This document shows positions 28,400-39,787 of a stretch of 64,000 bases of DNA, piece by piece. The translations under genes and the position numbers were made by a program. Origin of the DNA: Clusia tigrina (Eukaryota > Arthropoda > Insecta > Diptera > Clusiidae); NCBI GenBank assembly GCA_920105625.2, contig OV050031.1, forward strand, positions 93,191,676 to 93,255,675. The letters run 5' to 3'. Each line of letters starts with the position of its first letter. The first letter of the stretch is position 1. Below the pieces are notes generated by a model that was not told the DNA's origin, made no database searches, and saw only the letters and a program-made list of their open reading frames with translations.

Positions 28400-31300
28400 C
28401 CTTGAAATTTTGTAACAATAAAGTACTCGAGCCTCTTGTCAATTTAAGCTATCGCTCAAAGCTATGCCACCCTTGAGTCCCAAATCATACACTGATAAAA
28501 CTTCAAATGGCCCTAAATTCTGTACGGTACGTCCTACACCTATCAAAGTTTGCAACATATAAATGCTTGTAACTTTTTACTGGAGCGTCATAAAACCTTG
28601 AAATTTTGTAACAATAAAGTACTCGAGCCTCTTGTCAATTTAAGCTATCGCTCAAAGCTATGCTACCCTTGAGTCCAAAATCAAACACTGATAAAACTTC
28701 AAATGGCCCTAAGTTCTATACAGTACGTCCTACACCTATCAAAGTTTGCAACATACAAATGCTTGTAACTTTTTACTGGAGCGTCATAAAACCTTGAAAT
28801 TTTGTAACAATAGAGTACTCGAGCCGCTTGTCAATTTAAGCTATCGCTCAAAGCTATGCTACCCTTGAGTCCCAAATCAAACGCAGATAAAACTTCAAAT
28901 GGCCCTAACTTCTATACGGTACGTAATACACCTATCAAAGTTTGCAACATACAAATGCTTGTAACTTTTTACTGGAGCGTCATAAAACCTTGAAATTTTG
29001 TAACAATAAAGTACTCGAGCCGCTTGTCAATTTAAGCTATCGCTCAAAGCTATGCTACCCTTGAGTCCCAAATCATACACTGATAAAACTTCAAATGGCC
29101 CTAAATTCTATACGGTACGTCCTACACCTATCAAAGTTTGCAACATACAAATGCTTGTAACTGTTTACTGGAGCGTCATAAAACCTTGAAATTTTGTAAC
29201 AATAAAGTACTCGAGCCTCTTGTCAATTTAAGCTATCGCTCAAAGCTATGCTACCCTTGAGTCCCAAATCAAACACTGATAAAACTTCAAATGGCCCTAA
29301 CTTCTATACGGTACGTCCTACACCTATCAAAGTTTGCAACATACAAATGCTTGTAACTTTTTACTGGAGCGTCATAAAACCTTGAAATTTTGTAACAATA
29401 AAGTACTCGAGCCGCTTGTCAATTTAAGCTATCGCTCAAAGCTATGCTACCCTTGAGCCCCAAAACATACACTGATAAAACTTCAAATGGCCCTAAATTC
29501 TGTACGGTACGTCCTACACCTATCAAAGTTTGCAACATATAAATGCATGTAACTTTTTACTGGAGCGTCATAAAACCTTGAAATTTTGTAACAATAAAGT
29601 ACTCGAGCCTCTTGTCAATTTAAGCTATCGCTCAAAGCTATGCTACCCTTGAGTCCCAAATCAAACACTGATAAAACTTCAAATGGCCCTAAGTTCTATA
29701 CAGTACGTCCTACACCTATCAAAGTTTGCAACATACAAATGCTTGTAACTTTTTACTGGAGCGTCATAAAACCTTGAAATTTTGTAACAATAAAGTACTC
29801 GAGCCTCTTGTCAATTTAAGCTATCGCTCGAAGCTATGCTACCCTTGAGTTCCAAATCAAACACTGATAAAACTTCAAATGGCCCTAACTTCTATACGGT
29901 ACGTCCTACACCTATCAAAGTTTGCAACATACAAATGCTTGTAACTTTTTACTGGAGCGTCATAAAACCTTGAAACTTTGTAACAATAAAGCACTCGAGC
30001 CTCTTGTCAATTTAAGCTATTGCTCAAAGCTATGCTACCCTTGAATCCCAAATAAAACACTGATAAAACTTCAAATGGCCCTAACTTCTATACGGTACGT
30101 CCCACACCTATCAAAGTTTGCAACATACAAATGCTTGTAACTTTTCACTGGAGCGTCATAAAACCTTGAAACTTTGTAACAATAAAGCACTCGAGCCGCT
30201 TGTCAATTTAAGCTATCGTTCAAAGCTATGCTACTCTTGAGTCCCAAATCAAACACTGATAAAACGTCAAATGGCCCTAACTTCTATACGGTACGTCCTA
30301 CACCTATCAAAGTTTGCAACATACAAATGCTTGTAACTTTTTACTGGAGCGTCATAAAACCTTGAAATTTTGTAACAATAAAGTACTCGAGCCGCTTGTC
30401 AATTTAAGCTATCGCTCAAAGCTATGCTACCCTTGAGTCCCAAATCATACACTGATAAAACTTCAAATGGCCCTAAATTCTGTACGGTACGTCCTACACC
30501 TATCAAAGTTTGCAACATATAAATGCTTGTAACTTTTTACTGGAGCGTCATAAAACCTTGAAATTTTGTAACAATAAAGTACTCGAGCCTCTTGTCAATT
30601 TAAGCTATCGCTCAAAGCTATGCTACCCTTGAGTCCCAAATCAAACACTGATAAAACTTCAAATGGCCCTAAGTTCTATACAGTACGTCCTACACCTATC
30701 AAAGTTTGCAACATACAAATGCTTGTAACTTTTTACTGGAGCGTCATAAAACCTTGAAATTTTGTAACAATAAAGTACTCGAGCCTCTTGTCAATTTAAG
30801 CTATCGCTCAAAGCTATGCTACCCTTGAATCCCAAATAAAAAACTGATAAAACTTCAAATGGCCCTAACTTCTATAGGGTACGTCCTACACCTATCAAAG
30901 TTTGCAACATACAAATGCTTGTAACTTTTCACTGGAGCGTCATAAAACCTTGAAACTTTGTAACAATAAAGCACTCGAGCCGCTTGTCAATTTAAGGTAT
31001 CGTTCAAAGCTATGCTACTCTTGAGTCCCAAATCAAACACTGATAAAACTTCAAATGGCCCTAACTTCTATACGGTACGTCCTACACCTATCAAAGTTTG
31101 CAACATACAAATGCTTGTAACTTTTTACTGGAGCGTCATAAAACCTTGAAATTTTGTAACAATAAAGTACTCGAGCCGCTTGTCAATTTAAGCTATCGCT
31201 CAAAGCTATGCTACCCTTGAGTCCCAAATCATACACTGATAAAACTTCAAATGGCCCTAAATTCTGTACGGTACGTCCTACACCTATCAAAGTTTGCAAC

Positions 31301-33000
31301 ATATAAATGCTTGTAACTTTTTACTGGAGCGTCATAAAACCTTGAAATTTTGTAACAATAAAGTACTCGAGCCTCTTGTCAATTTAAGCTATCGCTCAAA
31401 GCTATGCTACCCTTGAGTCCCAAATCAAACACTGATAAAACTTCAAATGGCCCTAAGTTCTATACAGTACGTCCTACACCTATCAAACTTTGCAACATAC
31501 AAATGCTTGTAACTTTTTACTGGAGCGTCATAAAACCTTGAAATTTTGTAACAATAAAGTACTCGAGCCTCTTGTCAATTTAAGCTATCGCTCAAAGCTA
31601 TGCTACCCTTGAGTCCCAAATCAAACACTGGTAAAACTTCAAATGGCCCTAACTTCTATACGGTACGTCCTACACCTATCAAAGTTTGCAACATACAAAT
31701 GCTTGTAACTTTTAACTGGAGCGTCATAAAACCTTGAAATTTTGTAACAATAAAGTACTCGAGCCGCTTGTCAATTTAAGTTATCGCTCAAAGCTATGCT
31801 ACCCTTGAGTCCCAAATCATACACTGATAAAACTTCAAATGGCCCTAAATTCTGTACGGTACGTCCTACACCTATCAAAGTTTGCAACATATAAATGCTT
31901 GTAACTTTTTACTGGAGCGTCATAAAACCTTGAAATTTTGTAACAATAAAGTACTCGAGCCTCTTGTCAATTTAAGCTATCGCTCAAAGCTATGCTACCC
32001 TTGAGTCCCAAATCAAACACTGATAAAACTTCAAATGGCCCTAAGTTCTATACAGTACGTCCTACACCTATCAAAGTTTGCAACATATAAATGCTTGTAA
32101 CTTTTTACTGGAGCGTCATAAAACCTTGAAATTTTGTAACAATAAAGTACTCGAGCCTCTTGTCAATTTAAGCTATCGCTCAAAGCTATGCTACCCTTGA
32201 GTCCCAAATCAAACACTGATAAAACTTCAAATGACCCTAACTTCTATACGGTACGTCCTACACCTATCAAAGTTTGCAACATACAAATGCTTGTAACTTT
32301 TTACTGGAGCGTCATAAAACCTTGAAATTTTGTAACAATAAAGTACTCGAGCCGCTTGTCAATTGAAGCTATCGCTCAAAGCTATGCTACCCTTGAGTCT
32401 CAAATCATACACTGATAAAACTTCAAATGGCCCTAAATTCTATACGGTACGTCCTACACCTATCAAAGTTTGCAACATACAAATGCTTGTAACTTTTTAC
32501 TGGAGCGTCATAAAACCTTGAAATTTTGTAACAATAAAGTACTCGAGCCTCTTGTCAATTTAAGCTATCGCTCAAAGCTATGCTACCCTTGAGTCCCAAA
32601 TCAAACACTGATAAAACTTCAAATGGCCCTAACTTCTATACGGTACGTCCTACACCTATCAAAGTTTGCAACATACAAATGCTTGTAACTTTTTACTGGA
32701 GCGTCATAAAACCTTGAAATTTTGTAACAATAAAGTACTCGAGCCTCTTGTCAATTTAAGCTATCGCTCAAAGCTATGCTACCCTTGAGTCCCAAATCAA
32801 ACACTGATAAAACTTCAAATGGCCCTAAGTTCTATACAGTACGTCCTACACCTATCAAAGTTTGCAACATACAAATGCTTGTAACTTTTTACTGGAGCGT
32901 CATAAAACCTTGAAATTTTGTAACAATAAAGTACTCGAGCTTCTTGTCAATTTAAGCTTTCGCTCAAAGCTATGCTGCCCTTGAGTCCCAAATCAAACAC
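28400..33000 (+). repeat. 3/4/5-monomer higher-order repeats
   Basis: The variant with TTCTATACAGTACG recurs with CAGTACG at 28721, 29701, 30681, 31465, 32053 and 32837. The spacings are 980, 980, 784, 588 and 784 bp, that is 5, 5, 4, 3 and 4 monomers. The same marker continues at 34797 and 35385. Variable multiples of one monomer imply insertion and deletion of whole monomers by out-of-register exchange inside a short higher-order unit. Confidence 0.82.
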
Positions 33001-33039
33001 TGATAAAACTTCAAATGGCCCTAACTTCTATACGGTACG

Positions 33040-36000
33040 TGCTACACCTATCAAAGTTTGCAACATACAAATGCTTGTAACTTTTTACTGGAGCGTCATA
33101 AAACCTTGAAACTTTGTAACAATAAAGTACTCGAGCCTCTTGTCAATTTAAGCTATTCCTCAAAGCTATGCTACCCTTGAGTCCCAAATCAAACACTGAT
33201 AAAACTTCAAATGGCCCTAACTTCTATACGGTACGTCCTACACCTATCAAAGTTTGCAACATACAAATGCTTGTAACTTTTTACTGGAGCGTCATAAAAC
33301 CTTGAAACTTTGTAACAATAAAGCACTCGAGCCTCTTGTCAATTTAAGCTATTGCTCAAAGCTATGCTACCCTTGAATCCCAAATAAAACACTGATAAAA
33401 CTTCAAATGGCCCTAACTTCTATACGGTACGTCCCACACCTATCAAAGTTTGCAACATACAAATGCTTGTAACTTTTTACTGGAGCGTCATAAAACCTTG
33501 AAATTTTGTAATAATAAAGTACTCGAGCCTCTTGTCAATTTAAGCTATCGCTCAAAGCTATGCTACCCTTGAATCCCAAATAAAACACTGATAAAACTTC
33601 AAATGGCCCTAACTTCTATACGGTACGTCCTACACCTATCAAAGTTTGCAACATACAAATGCTTGTAACTTTTCACTGGAGCGTCATAAAACCTTGAAAC
33701 TTTTTAACAATAAAGCACTCGAGCAGCTTGTCAATTTAAGCTATCGCTCAAAGCTATGCTACCCTTGAGTCCCAAAACATACACTGATAAAACTTCAAAT
33801 GGCCCTAAATTCTGTACGGTACGTCCTACACCTATCAAAGTTTGCAACATATAAGTGCTTGTAACTTTTTACTGGAGCGTCATAAAACCTTGAAATTTTG
33901 TAATAATAAAGTACTCGAGCCTCTTGTCAATTTAAGCTATCGCTCAAAGCTATGCTACCCTTGAATCCCAAATAAAACACTGATAAAACTTCAAATGGCC
34001 CTAACTTCTATACGGTGCGTCCCACACCTATCAAAGTTTGCAACATACAAATGCTTGTAACTTTTTACTGGAGCGTCATAAAACCTTGAAATTTTGTAAT
34101 AATAAAGTACTCGAGCCTCTTGTCAATTTAAGCTATCGCTCAAAGCTATGCTACCCTTGAATCCCAAATAAAAAACTGATAAAACTTCAAATGGCCCTAA
34201 CTTCTATACGGTACGTCCTACACCTATCAAAGTTTGCAACATACAAATGCTTGTAACTTTTCACTGGAGCGTCATAAAACCTTGAAACTTTGTAACAATA
34301 AAGCACTCGTGCCGCTTGTCAATTTAAGCTATCGCTCAAAGCTATGCTACTCTTGAGTCCCAAATAAACCACTGATAAAACTTCAAATGGCCCTAACTTC
34401 TATACGGTACGTCCTACACCTATCAAAGTTTGCAACATACAAATGCTTGTAACTTTTTACTGGAGCGTCATAAAACCTTGAAATTTTGTAACAATAAAGT
34501 ACTCGAGCCGCTTGTCAATTTAAGCTATCGCTCAAAGCTATGCTACCCTTGAGTCCCAAATCATACACTGATAAAACTTCAAATGGCCCTAAATTCTGTA
34601 CGGTACGTCCTACACCTATCAAAGTTTGCAACATATAAATGCTTGTAACTTTTTACTGGAGCGTCATAAAACCTTGAAATTTTGTAACAATAAAGTACTC
34701 GAGCCTCTTGTCAATTTAAGCTATCGCTCAAAGCTATGCTACCCTTGAGTCCCAAATCAAACACTGATAAAACTTCAAATGGCCCTAAGTTCTATACAGT
34801 ACGTCCTACACCTATCAAAGTTTGCAACATACAAATGCTTGTAACTTTTTACTGGAGCGTCATAAAACCTTGAAATTTTGTACCAATAAAGTACTCGAGC
34901 CGCTTGTCAATTTAAGCTATCGCTCAAAGCTATGCTACCCTTGAGTCCCAAATCAAACACTGATAAAACTTCAAATGGCCCTAACTTCTATACGGTACGT
35001 CCTACACCTATCAAAGTTTGCAACATACAAATGCTTGTAACTTTTTACTGGAGCGTCATAAAACCTTGAAATTTTGTAACAATAAAGTACTCGAGCCGCT
35101 TGTCAATTTAAGTTATCGCTCAAAGCTATGCTACCCTTGAGTCCCAAATCATACACTGATAAAACTTCAAATGGCCCTAAATTCTGTACGGTACGTCCTA
35201 CACCTATCAAAGTTTGCAACATATAAATGCTTGTAACTTTTTACTGGAGCGTCATAAAACCTTGAAATTTTGTAACAATAAAGTACTCGAGCCTCTTGTC
35301 AATTTAAGCTATCGCTCAAAGCTATGCTACCCTTGAGTCCCAAACCAAACACTGATAAAACTTCAAATGGCCCTAAGTTCTATACAGTACGTCCTACACC
35401 TATCAAAGTTTGCAACATACAAATGCTTGTAAATTTTACTGGAGCGTCATAAAACCTTGAAATTTTGTAACAATAGAGTACTCGAGCCGCTTGTCAATTT
35501 AAGCTATCGCTCAAAGCTATGCTACCCTTGAGTCCCAAATCATACACTGACAAAACTTCAAATGGCCCTAAATTCTGTACGGTACGTCCTACACCTATCA
35601 AAGTTTGCAACATATAAATGCTTGTAACTTTTTACTGGAGCGTCATAAAACCTTGAAATTTTGTAACAATAAAGTACTCGAGCCCCTTGTCTATTTAAGC
35701 TATCGCTCAAAGCTATGATAACCTTGTGTCCCGAATCAAACGCAGATAAAACTTCAAATGGCCCTAACTTCTATACGGTACGTCCTACACCTATCAAAGT
35801 TTGCAACATACAAATGCTTGTAACTTTTTACTGGAGCGTCATAAAACCTTGAAATTTTGTAACAATAAAGTACTCGAGCCGCTTGTCAATTTAAGCTATC
35901 GCTCAAAGCTATGCTACCCTTGAGTCCCAAATCATACACTGATAAAACTTCAAATGGCCCTAAATTCTATACGGTACGTCCTACACCTATCAAAGTTTGC

Positions 36001-36060
36001 AACATACAAATGCTTGTAACTTTTTACTGGAGCGTCATAAAACCTTGAAATTTTGTAACA
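33040..36060 (+). repeat. Segmental duplication source (paired with 50.6-53.45 kb)
   Basis: Rare variants in this block reappear in the same order across the retrotransposon: ACGTGCTACACC near 33039 and 50631; GGTGCGTCCC at 34017 and 51609 (both pairs 17592 bp apart); TTGTCTATTTAAGC and TTGTGTCCCGAATCAAACGC near 35690-35740 and 53083-53137. The last pair is 17396 bp apart, 196 less, because the monomer at about 34249-34444 (CACTCGTGCC, TACTCTTGAG) is absent from the other copy. Confidence 0.8.
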
Positions 36061-36586
36061 ATAAAGTACTCGAGCCTCTTGTCAATTTAAGCTATCGCTC
36101 AAAGCTATGCTACCCTTGAGTCCCAAATCAAACACTGATAAAACTTCAAATGGCCCTAACTTCTATACGGTACGTCCTACACCTATCAAAGTTTGCAACA
36201 TACAAATGTTTGTAACTTTTACTGGAGCGTCATAAAACCTTGAATTTTTGTAACAATAAAGTACTCGAGCCTATTGTCAATTTAAGCTATCGCTCAAAGC
36301 TATGCTACCCTTGAGTCCCAAATCAAACACTGATAAAACTTCAAATGGCCCTAACTTCTATACGGTACGTCCTACACCTATCAAAGTTTGCAACATACAA
36401 ATGCTTGTAACTTTTTACTGGAGCGTCATAAAACCTTGAAATTTTGTAACAATAAAGTACTCGAGCCTCTTGTCAATTTAAGCTATCGCTCAAAGCTATG
36501 CTACCCTTAAGTCCCAAATCAAACACTGATAAAACTTCAAATGGCCCTAAGTTCTGTACGGTACGTCCTGCACCTATCAAGGTTTG

Positions 36587-38870
36587 CAACACACAAATGC
36601 ATTTAACTTTTTACTGGAGCGTCATAAAACCTTGAAATTTTGTAACAAAAAAGTACACGAGCCTCTTGTCAATTTAAGCTAACGCTCAAAGCTATGCTAC
36701 CCTTGAGTCCCAAATCAAACACTGATAAAACTTCAAATGGCCCTAACTTATGTACGGTACGTCCTACACCTATCAAAGTTTGCAACATACAAATGCTTGT
36801 AACTTTTTACTGGAGCGTCATAAAACCTTGAAATTTTGTAACAATAAAATACTTGAGCCTCTTGTCAATTTAAGCTATCGCTCAAAGCTATGCTACCCTT
36901 AAGTCCCAAATCAAACACTTCGCAAACACGCCCTAACTTCTATACGGTACGTCCTACACCTATCAAAGTTTGCAACATACAAATGCTTGTAACTTTTTAT
37001 TGAAGCGTAATAAAACCTTGAAATTTTGTAATAATAAAGTACTCGAGTCTCTTGTCAATTTAAGCTATTGCTCAAAGCTATGCTACCCTTAAGTGCCGAA
37101 TCAAACACTGATAAAACTTCAAATGGCCCTAACTTCTGTACGGTACGTCCTACATCTATCAAAGTTTGCAACATACAAATGCTTGTAACTTTTTACTGGA
37201 GGGTCATAAAACCTTGAAATTTTGTAACAATAAAGTACTCGAGCCTCTTGTCAATTTAAGCTATTGCTCAAAGCTATGCTACCCTTAAGTCCCAAATCAA
37301 ACACTGATAAAACTTCAATTGGCCCTAACTTCTGTACGGTACGTCCTACACCTATCAAAGTTTGCAACATACAAATGCTTGTAACTTTTTACTGGAGCGT
37401 CATAAAACCTTGAAATTTTGTAACAATAAAGTACTCGAGCCTCTTGTCAATTTAAGCTATCGCTCAAAGCTATGCTACCCTTAAGTCCCAAATCAAACAC
37501 TGATAAAACTTCAAATGGCCCTAACTTCTGTACGGTACGTCCTACACCTATCAAAGTTTGCAACATACAAATACTTGTAACTTTTTACTGGAGCGTCATA
37601 AAACCTTGAAATTTTGTAACAATAAAGTACTCGAGCCTCTTGTCAATTTAAGCTATCGCTCAAAGCTATGCTACCCTTGAGTCCCAAATCAAACACTGAT
37701 AAAACTTCAAATAGCCCTAACTTCTATACGGTACGTCCTACACCTATCAAAGTTTGCAGCATACAAATGCTTGTAACTTTTTACTGGAGCGTCATAAAAC
37801 CTTGAAATTTTGGAACAATAAAGTACTCGAGCCTCTTGTCAATTTAAGCTATCGCTCAAAGCTATGCTACCCTTAAGTCCCAAATCAAACACTGATAAAA
37901 CTTCAAATGGCCCTAACTTCTATACGGTACGTCCTACACGTATCAAAGTTTGCAACATACAAATGCTTGTAACTTTTTACTGGAGCGTCATAAAACCTTG
38001 AAATTTTGTAACAATAAAGCACTCGAGCCTCTTGTCAATTTAAGCTTTCGCTCAAAGCTATGCTACCCTTGAGTCCCAAATCAAACACTGATAAAACTTC
38101 AAATGGCCCTAACTTCTATACGGTACGTCCTACACCTATCAAAGTTTGCAACATACAAATGCTTGTAACTTTTTACTGGAGCGTCATAAAACCTTGAAAC
38201 TTTGTAACAATAAAGTACTCGAGCCTCTTGTCAATTTAAGCTATTGCTCAAAGCTATGCTACCCTTGTCTCCCAAATCAAACACTGATAAAACTTCAAAT
38301 GGCCCTAACTTCTATACGGTACGTCCTAAACCTATCAAGGTTTGCAACATACAAATGCTTGTAACTTTTTACTGGAGCGTCATAAAACCTTGAAATTTTG
38401 TAACAATAAAGTACTCGAACCTCTTGTCAATTTAAGCTATCGCTCAAAGCTATGCTACCCTTGAGTCCCAAATCATACACTGACAAAACTTCAAATGGTC
38501 CTAAATTCTGTACGGTACGTCCTACACCTATCAAAGTTTGCAACATATAAATGCTTGTAACTTTTTACTGGAGCGTCATAAAACCTTGAAATTTTGTAAC
38601 AATAAAGTACTCGAGCCTCTTGTCAATTTAAGCTATCGCTCAAAGCTATGCTACCATTGAGTCCCAAATCAAACACTGATAAAACTTCAAATGGCCCTAA
38701 CTTCTATACGGTACGTCCTACACCTATCAAAGTTTCCAACATACAAATGCTTGTAACTTTTTACTGGAGCGTCATAAAACCTTGAAATTTTGTAACAATA
38801 AAGTACTCGAGCCGCTTGTCAATTTAAGCTATCGCTCAAAGCTATGCTACCCTTGAGTCCCAAATCATAC
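36587..38870 (+). repeat. 12-monomer repeat, copy A (interrupted by the retrotransposon)
   Basis: Copy A begins at GGTTTGCAACACACAAATGC and runs to the insertion point. Its last 60 or so bases lie beyond the element, at 46090-46150. Removing the element and one target-site copy (7224 bp) leaves an offset of 2346 bp to copy B, which is 12 x 196 minus 6. The 6-bp deficit is explained by one 190-bp monomer (CACTTCGCAAACACG at about 36917). By eye I count about seven substitutions between A and B in 2.28 kb. Confidence 0.83.
38866..38870. repeat. Target-site duplication, left copy (CATAC)
   Basis: CATAC immediately precedes TGTTCACTCC. Satellite monomers of this variant normally read CAAATCATACACTGATAAAA, so the bases belong to the target. 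Five-base duplications are usual for BEL/Pao integrases. Confidence 0.95.
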
Positions 38871-39303
38871 TGTTCACTCCGAATCCTAACGTTCAGGTGG
38901 CTTCCGCCTGGTACCTGGGGCACCATGTTTTCGGTCTATCTCTGCGTTCCATCGTTCGGTACGGTGCGAAAGCACGTGTTGTGCGGTGGAGAGCGAGAGA
39001 ACAGTCGAGGCAGGTGCATATCGTATTTGTGCGGAAGCCATCTTTATCTGCTGGCATATTTTGGCGCGGGGCTACGAAGCAGCGGCAGCTGCTCTCTTTG
39101 CGCGGTGGTCAGTCTGTTCTGGAATTGCGGCAAGTGTGGATCGGCGCCCAACATAGTATATTAAATATAAATTATACAATAAATATATAAAAAGTGAAAA
39201 TTGGCTAAGGAATGCTGCTGCGTATTTTTCGTTTAACGTGGTTTTCATAAGTTAATAAATTAATATTTTTTAATCAAATAAATAGTTCTATCTGAGTGCA
39301 ACA
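38871..39303 (+). repeat. 5' LTR (433 bp)
   Basis: Starts TGTTCACTCC and ends GAGTGCAACA, giving the 4-bp inverted ends TGTT/AACA. It appears identical base for base with the 3' LTR, at a constant offset of 6786 bp. The 5' two thirds are GC-rich. The 3' third is AT-rich and holds the probable TATA box and three AATAAA hexamers. Reading frames of about 100 codons across it also appear in the 3' LTR and have no recognisable product. Confidence 0.97.
39184..39193 (+). promoter_or_regulatory. Probable TATA box of the LTR promoter
   Basis: TATATAAAAA lies in the AT-rich third of the 5' LTR. Initiation about 25-30 bp downstream, near 39210-39225, would place two AATAAA hexamers inside R, as an LTR needs. 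Nearby AT-rich text means other TATA-like matches exist, and no initiator consensus stands out. The same motif is at 45970-45979 in the 3' LTR. Confidence 0.5.
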
Positions 39304-39306
39304 TTT

Positions 39307-39323
39307 TGGTCCTTCGAGCCGGA
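39307..39323 (+). other. Primer-binding site, complementary to tRNA-Tyr
   Basis: TGGTCCTTCGAGCCGGA starts 3 nt (TTT) after the 5' LTR. Its reverse complement, TCCGGCTCGAAGGACCA, is the 3' end of animal tRNA-Tyr as I know it: CCA tail, discriminator A, acceptor strand pairing with 5' CCTTCGA, and the start of the T arm. All 17 bases match, with an eighteenth (T) possible. Minus-strand DNA synthesis would be primed here. The tRNA assignment is from memory of the family, not from a search. Confidence 0.87.
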
Positions 39324-39334
39324 TAAGAATCCGG
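39319..39334 (+). other. Hairpin overlapping the end of the primer-binding site
   Basis: CCGGAT, loop AAGA, ATCCGG: a perfect 6-bp stem with a 4-nt loop. Its left arm is the last five bases of the primer-binding site plus one. tRNA annealing and hairpin formation would compete, so it could gate priming, or it may be coincidental. Confidence 0.6.
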
Positions 39335-39340
39335 TTTTTG

Positions 39341-39542
39341 GTAAGTGTCGATTGTTTTAATCGAATTAAAAATATTATTATTATAAATTAACAATAATTT
39401 AAATTTGATTATACACAAATTGATTATTTTTTGTGTTTCGGTTGGGTTTGCCGTGCGTTCGGGTGTTTGTGCTCTGTCGGCGCTGCTGACTATTGAAACC
39501 ATTGCGCTGTTGTTGTCTTCGCTGCATTATCGCCGTTTTTAG
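39341..39542 (+). other. Candidate 5' leader intron (202 nt)
   Basis: The donor G|GTAAGT at 39341 is a perfect consensus. A plausible branch motif CTGAC lies at 39485-39489, followed by pyrimidine-rich text and the acceptor CGTTTTTAG ending at 39542; a second acceptor, TAATGCAG, ends at 39561. The first half is AT-rich, as insect introns are. Splicing would leave the gag start untouched and keep the primer-binding site in the transcript. The donor could alternatively serve a longer, subgenomic splice to the acceptor at 45167. This is inference from motifs only. Confidence 0.4.
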
Positions 39543-39787
39543 GTACTGGTGGCTAATGCAGAAAGCAGAATAAGAAAAGTAGGTCAGTGGCTCGTGCGAT
39601 CAGCTGCTGTCTCTATTTCTTTTGTGAAGCAGGGCCGGTTACAGCAATTGGTTTCCTGAACATTGTGGGCCCTTCTGTCGCAGTGCGTTTAAACGATAAG
39701 TGTTGGGCGTGGTTTCAGTGCGGTTGCGTTCGGAGGTGCATATAAGCCAATATTGAGCTGCGTTCGCAAGCGCATAAGTTCCGCAAA

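Larger units (their letters stand above)
1..38870 (+). repeat. 196-bp satellite array, left arm
   Basis: Head-to-tail tandem array of about 198 monomers. Period measured directly: AATGCTTG recurs at 1, 197, 393 and 589, and the 196-bp step continues throughout apart from small indels. The consensus monomer, phased from window base 1, is about 37% GC (73 of 196). It carries ACTGGAGCGTCAT at positions 18-30, AATAAA at 52-57, CTCGAG (XhoI) at 61-66, AAGCTATCGCTCAAAGCTAT at 81-100 and GGTACGTCC at 161-169. All copies share one orientation. Variants are shared in blocks, showing higher-order organisation. Reading frames of 60-72 codons inside it are chance: 196 is not a multiple of 3, so frames shift at each monomer. 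The array probably belongs to constitutive heterochromatin (centromeric, pericentromeric or another block); the sequence does not say which. No unrelated DNA is embedded in this arm. Confidence 0.98.
39304..39787 (+). other. 5' leader of the retrotransposon (484 nt)
   Basis: Non-coding stretch between the 5' LTR and gag. It holds the primer-binding site, the hairpin, a consensus splice donor at 39341, an AT-rich middle (39355-39430) and a six-codon upstream frame at 39556-39573 (start codon to TAA), which would be translated before gag unless skipped or removed. A packaging signal is expected in such leaders, but I cannot point to one. Antisense frames here are not credible genes. Confidence 0.8.

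Noticed and set aside
38146..38364. 72-codon frames at 21350, 28158, 38146, 47716, 54563 and 59653
   Set aside because: All are one satellite variant in which a stop is changed (CTTGTGTCC or similar). They end at the next frame shift caused by the 196-bp period.
1..38870. CRISPR-like regular repeat
   Set aside because: The whole 196-bp unit repeats, without unique spacers, and the context is eukaryotic.
38844..39190. 97- and 106-codon frames across the 5' LTR, with counterparts at 45615-45976
   Set aside because: They run from satellite or 3' UTR into GC-rich U3 and are duplicated only because the LTR is. No recognisable protein.
39307..39323. tRNA gene
   Set aside because: Only the complement of a tRNA 3' end is present. 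No cloverleaf, so it is a primer-binding site.
39260..39502. 80-codon antisense frame in the leader
   Set aside because: AT-rich leader text antisense to the primer-binding site. No supporting feature.
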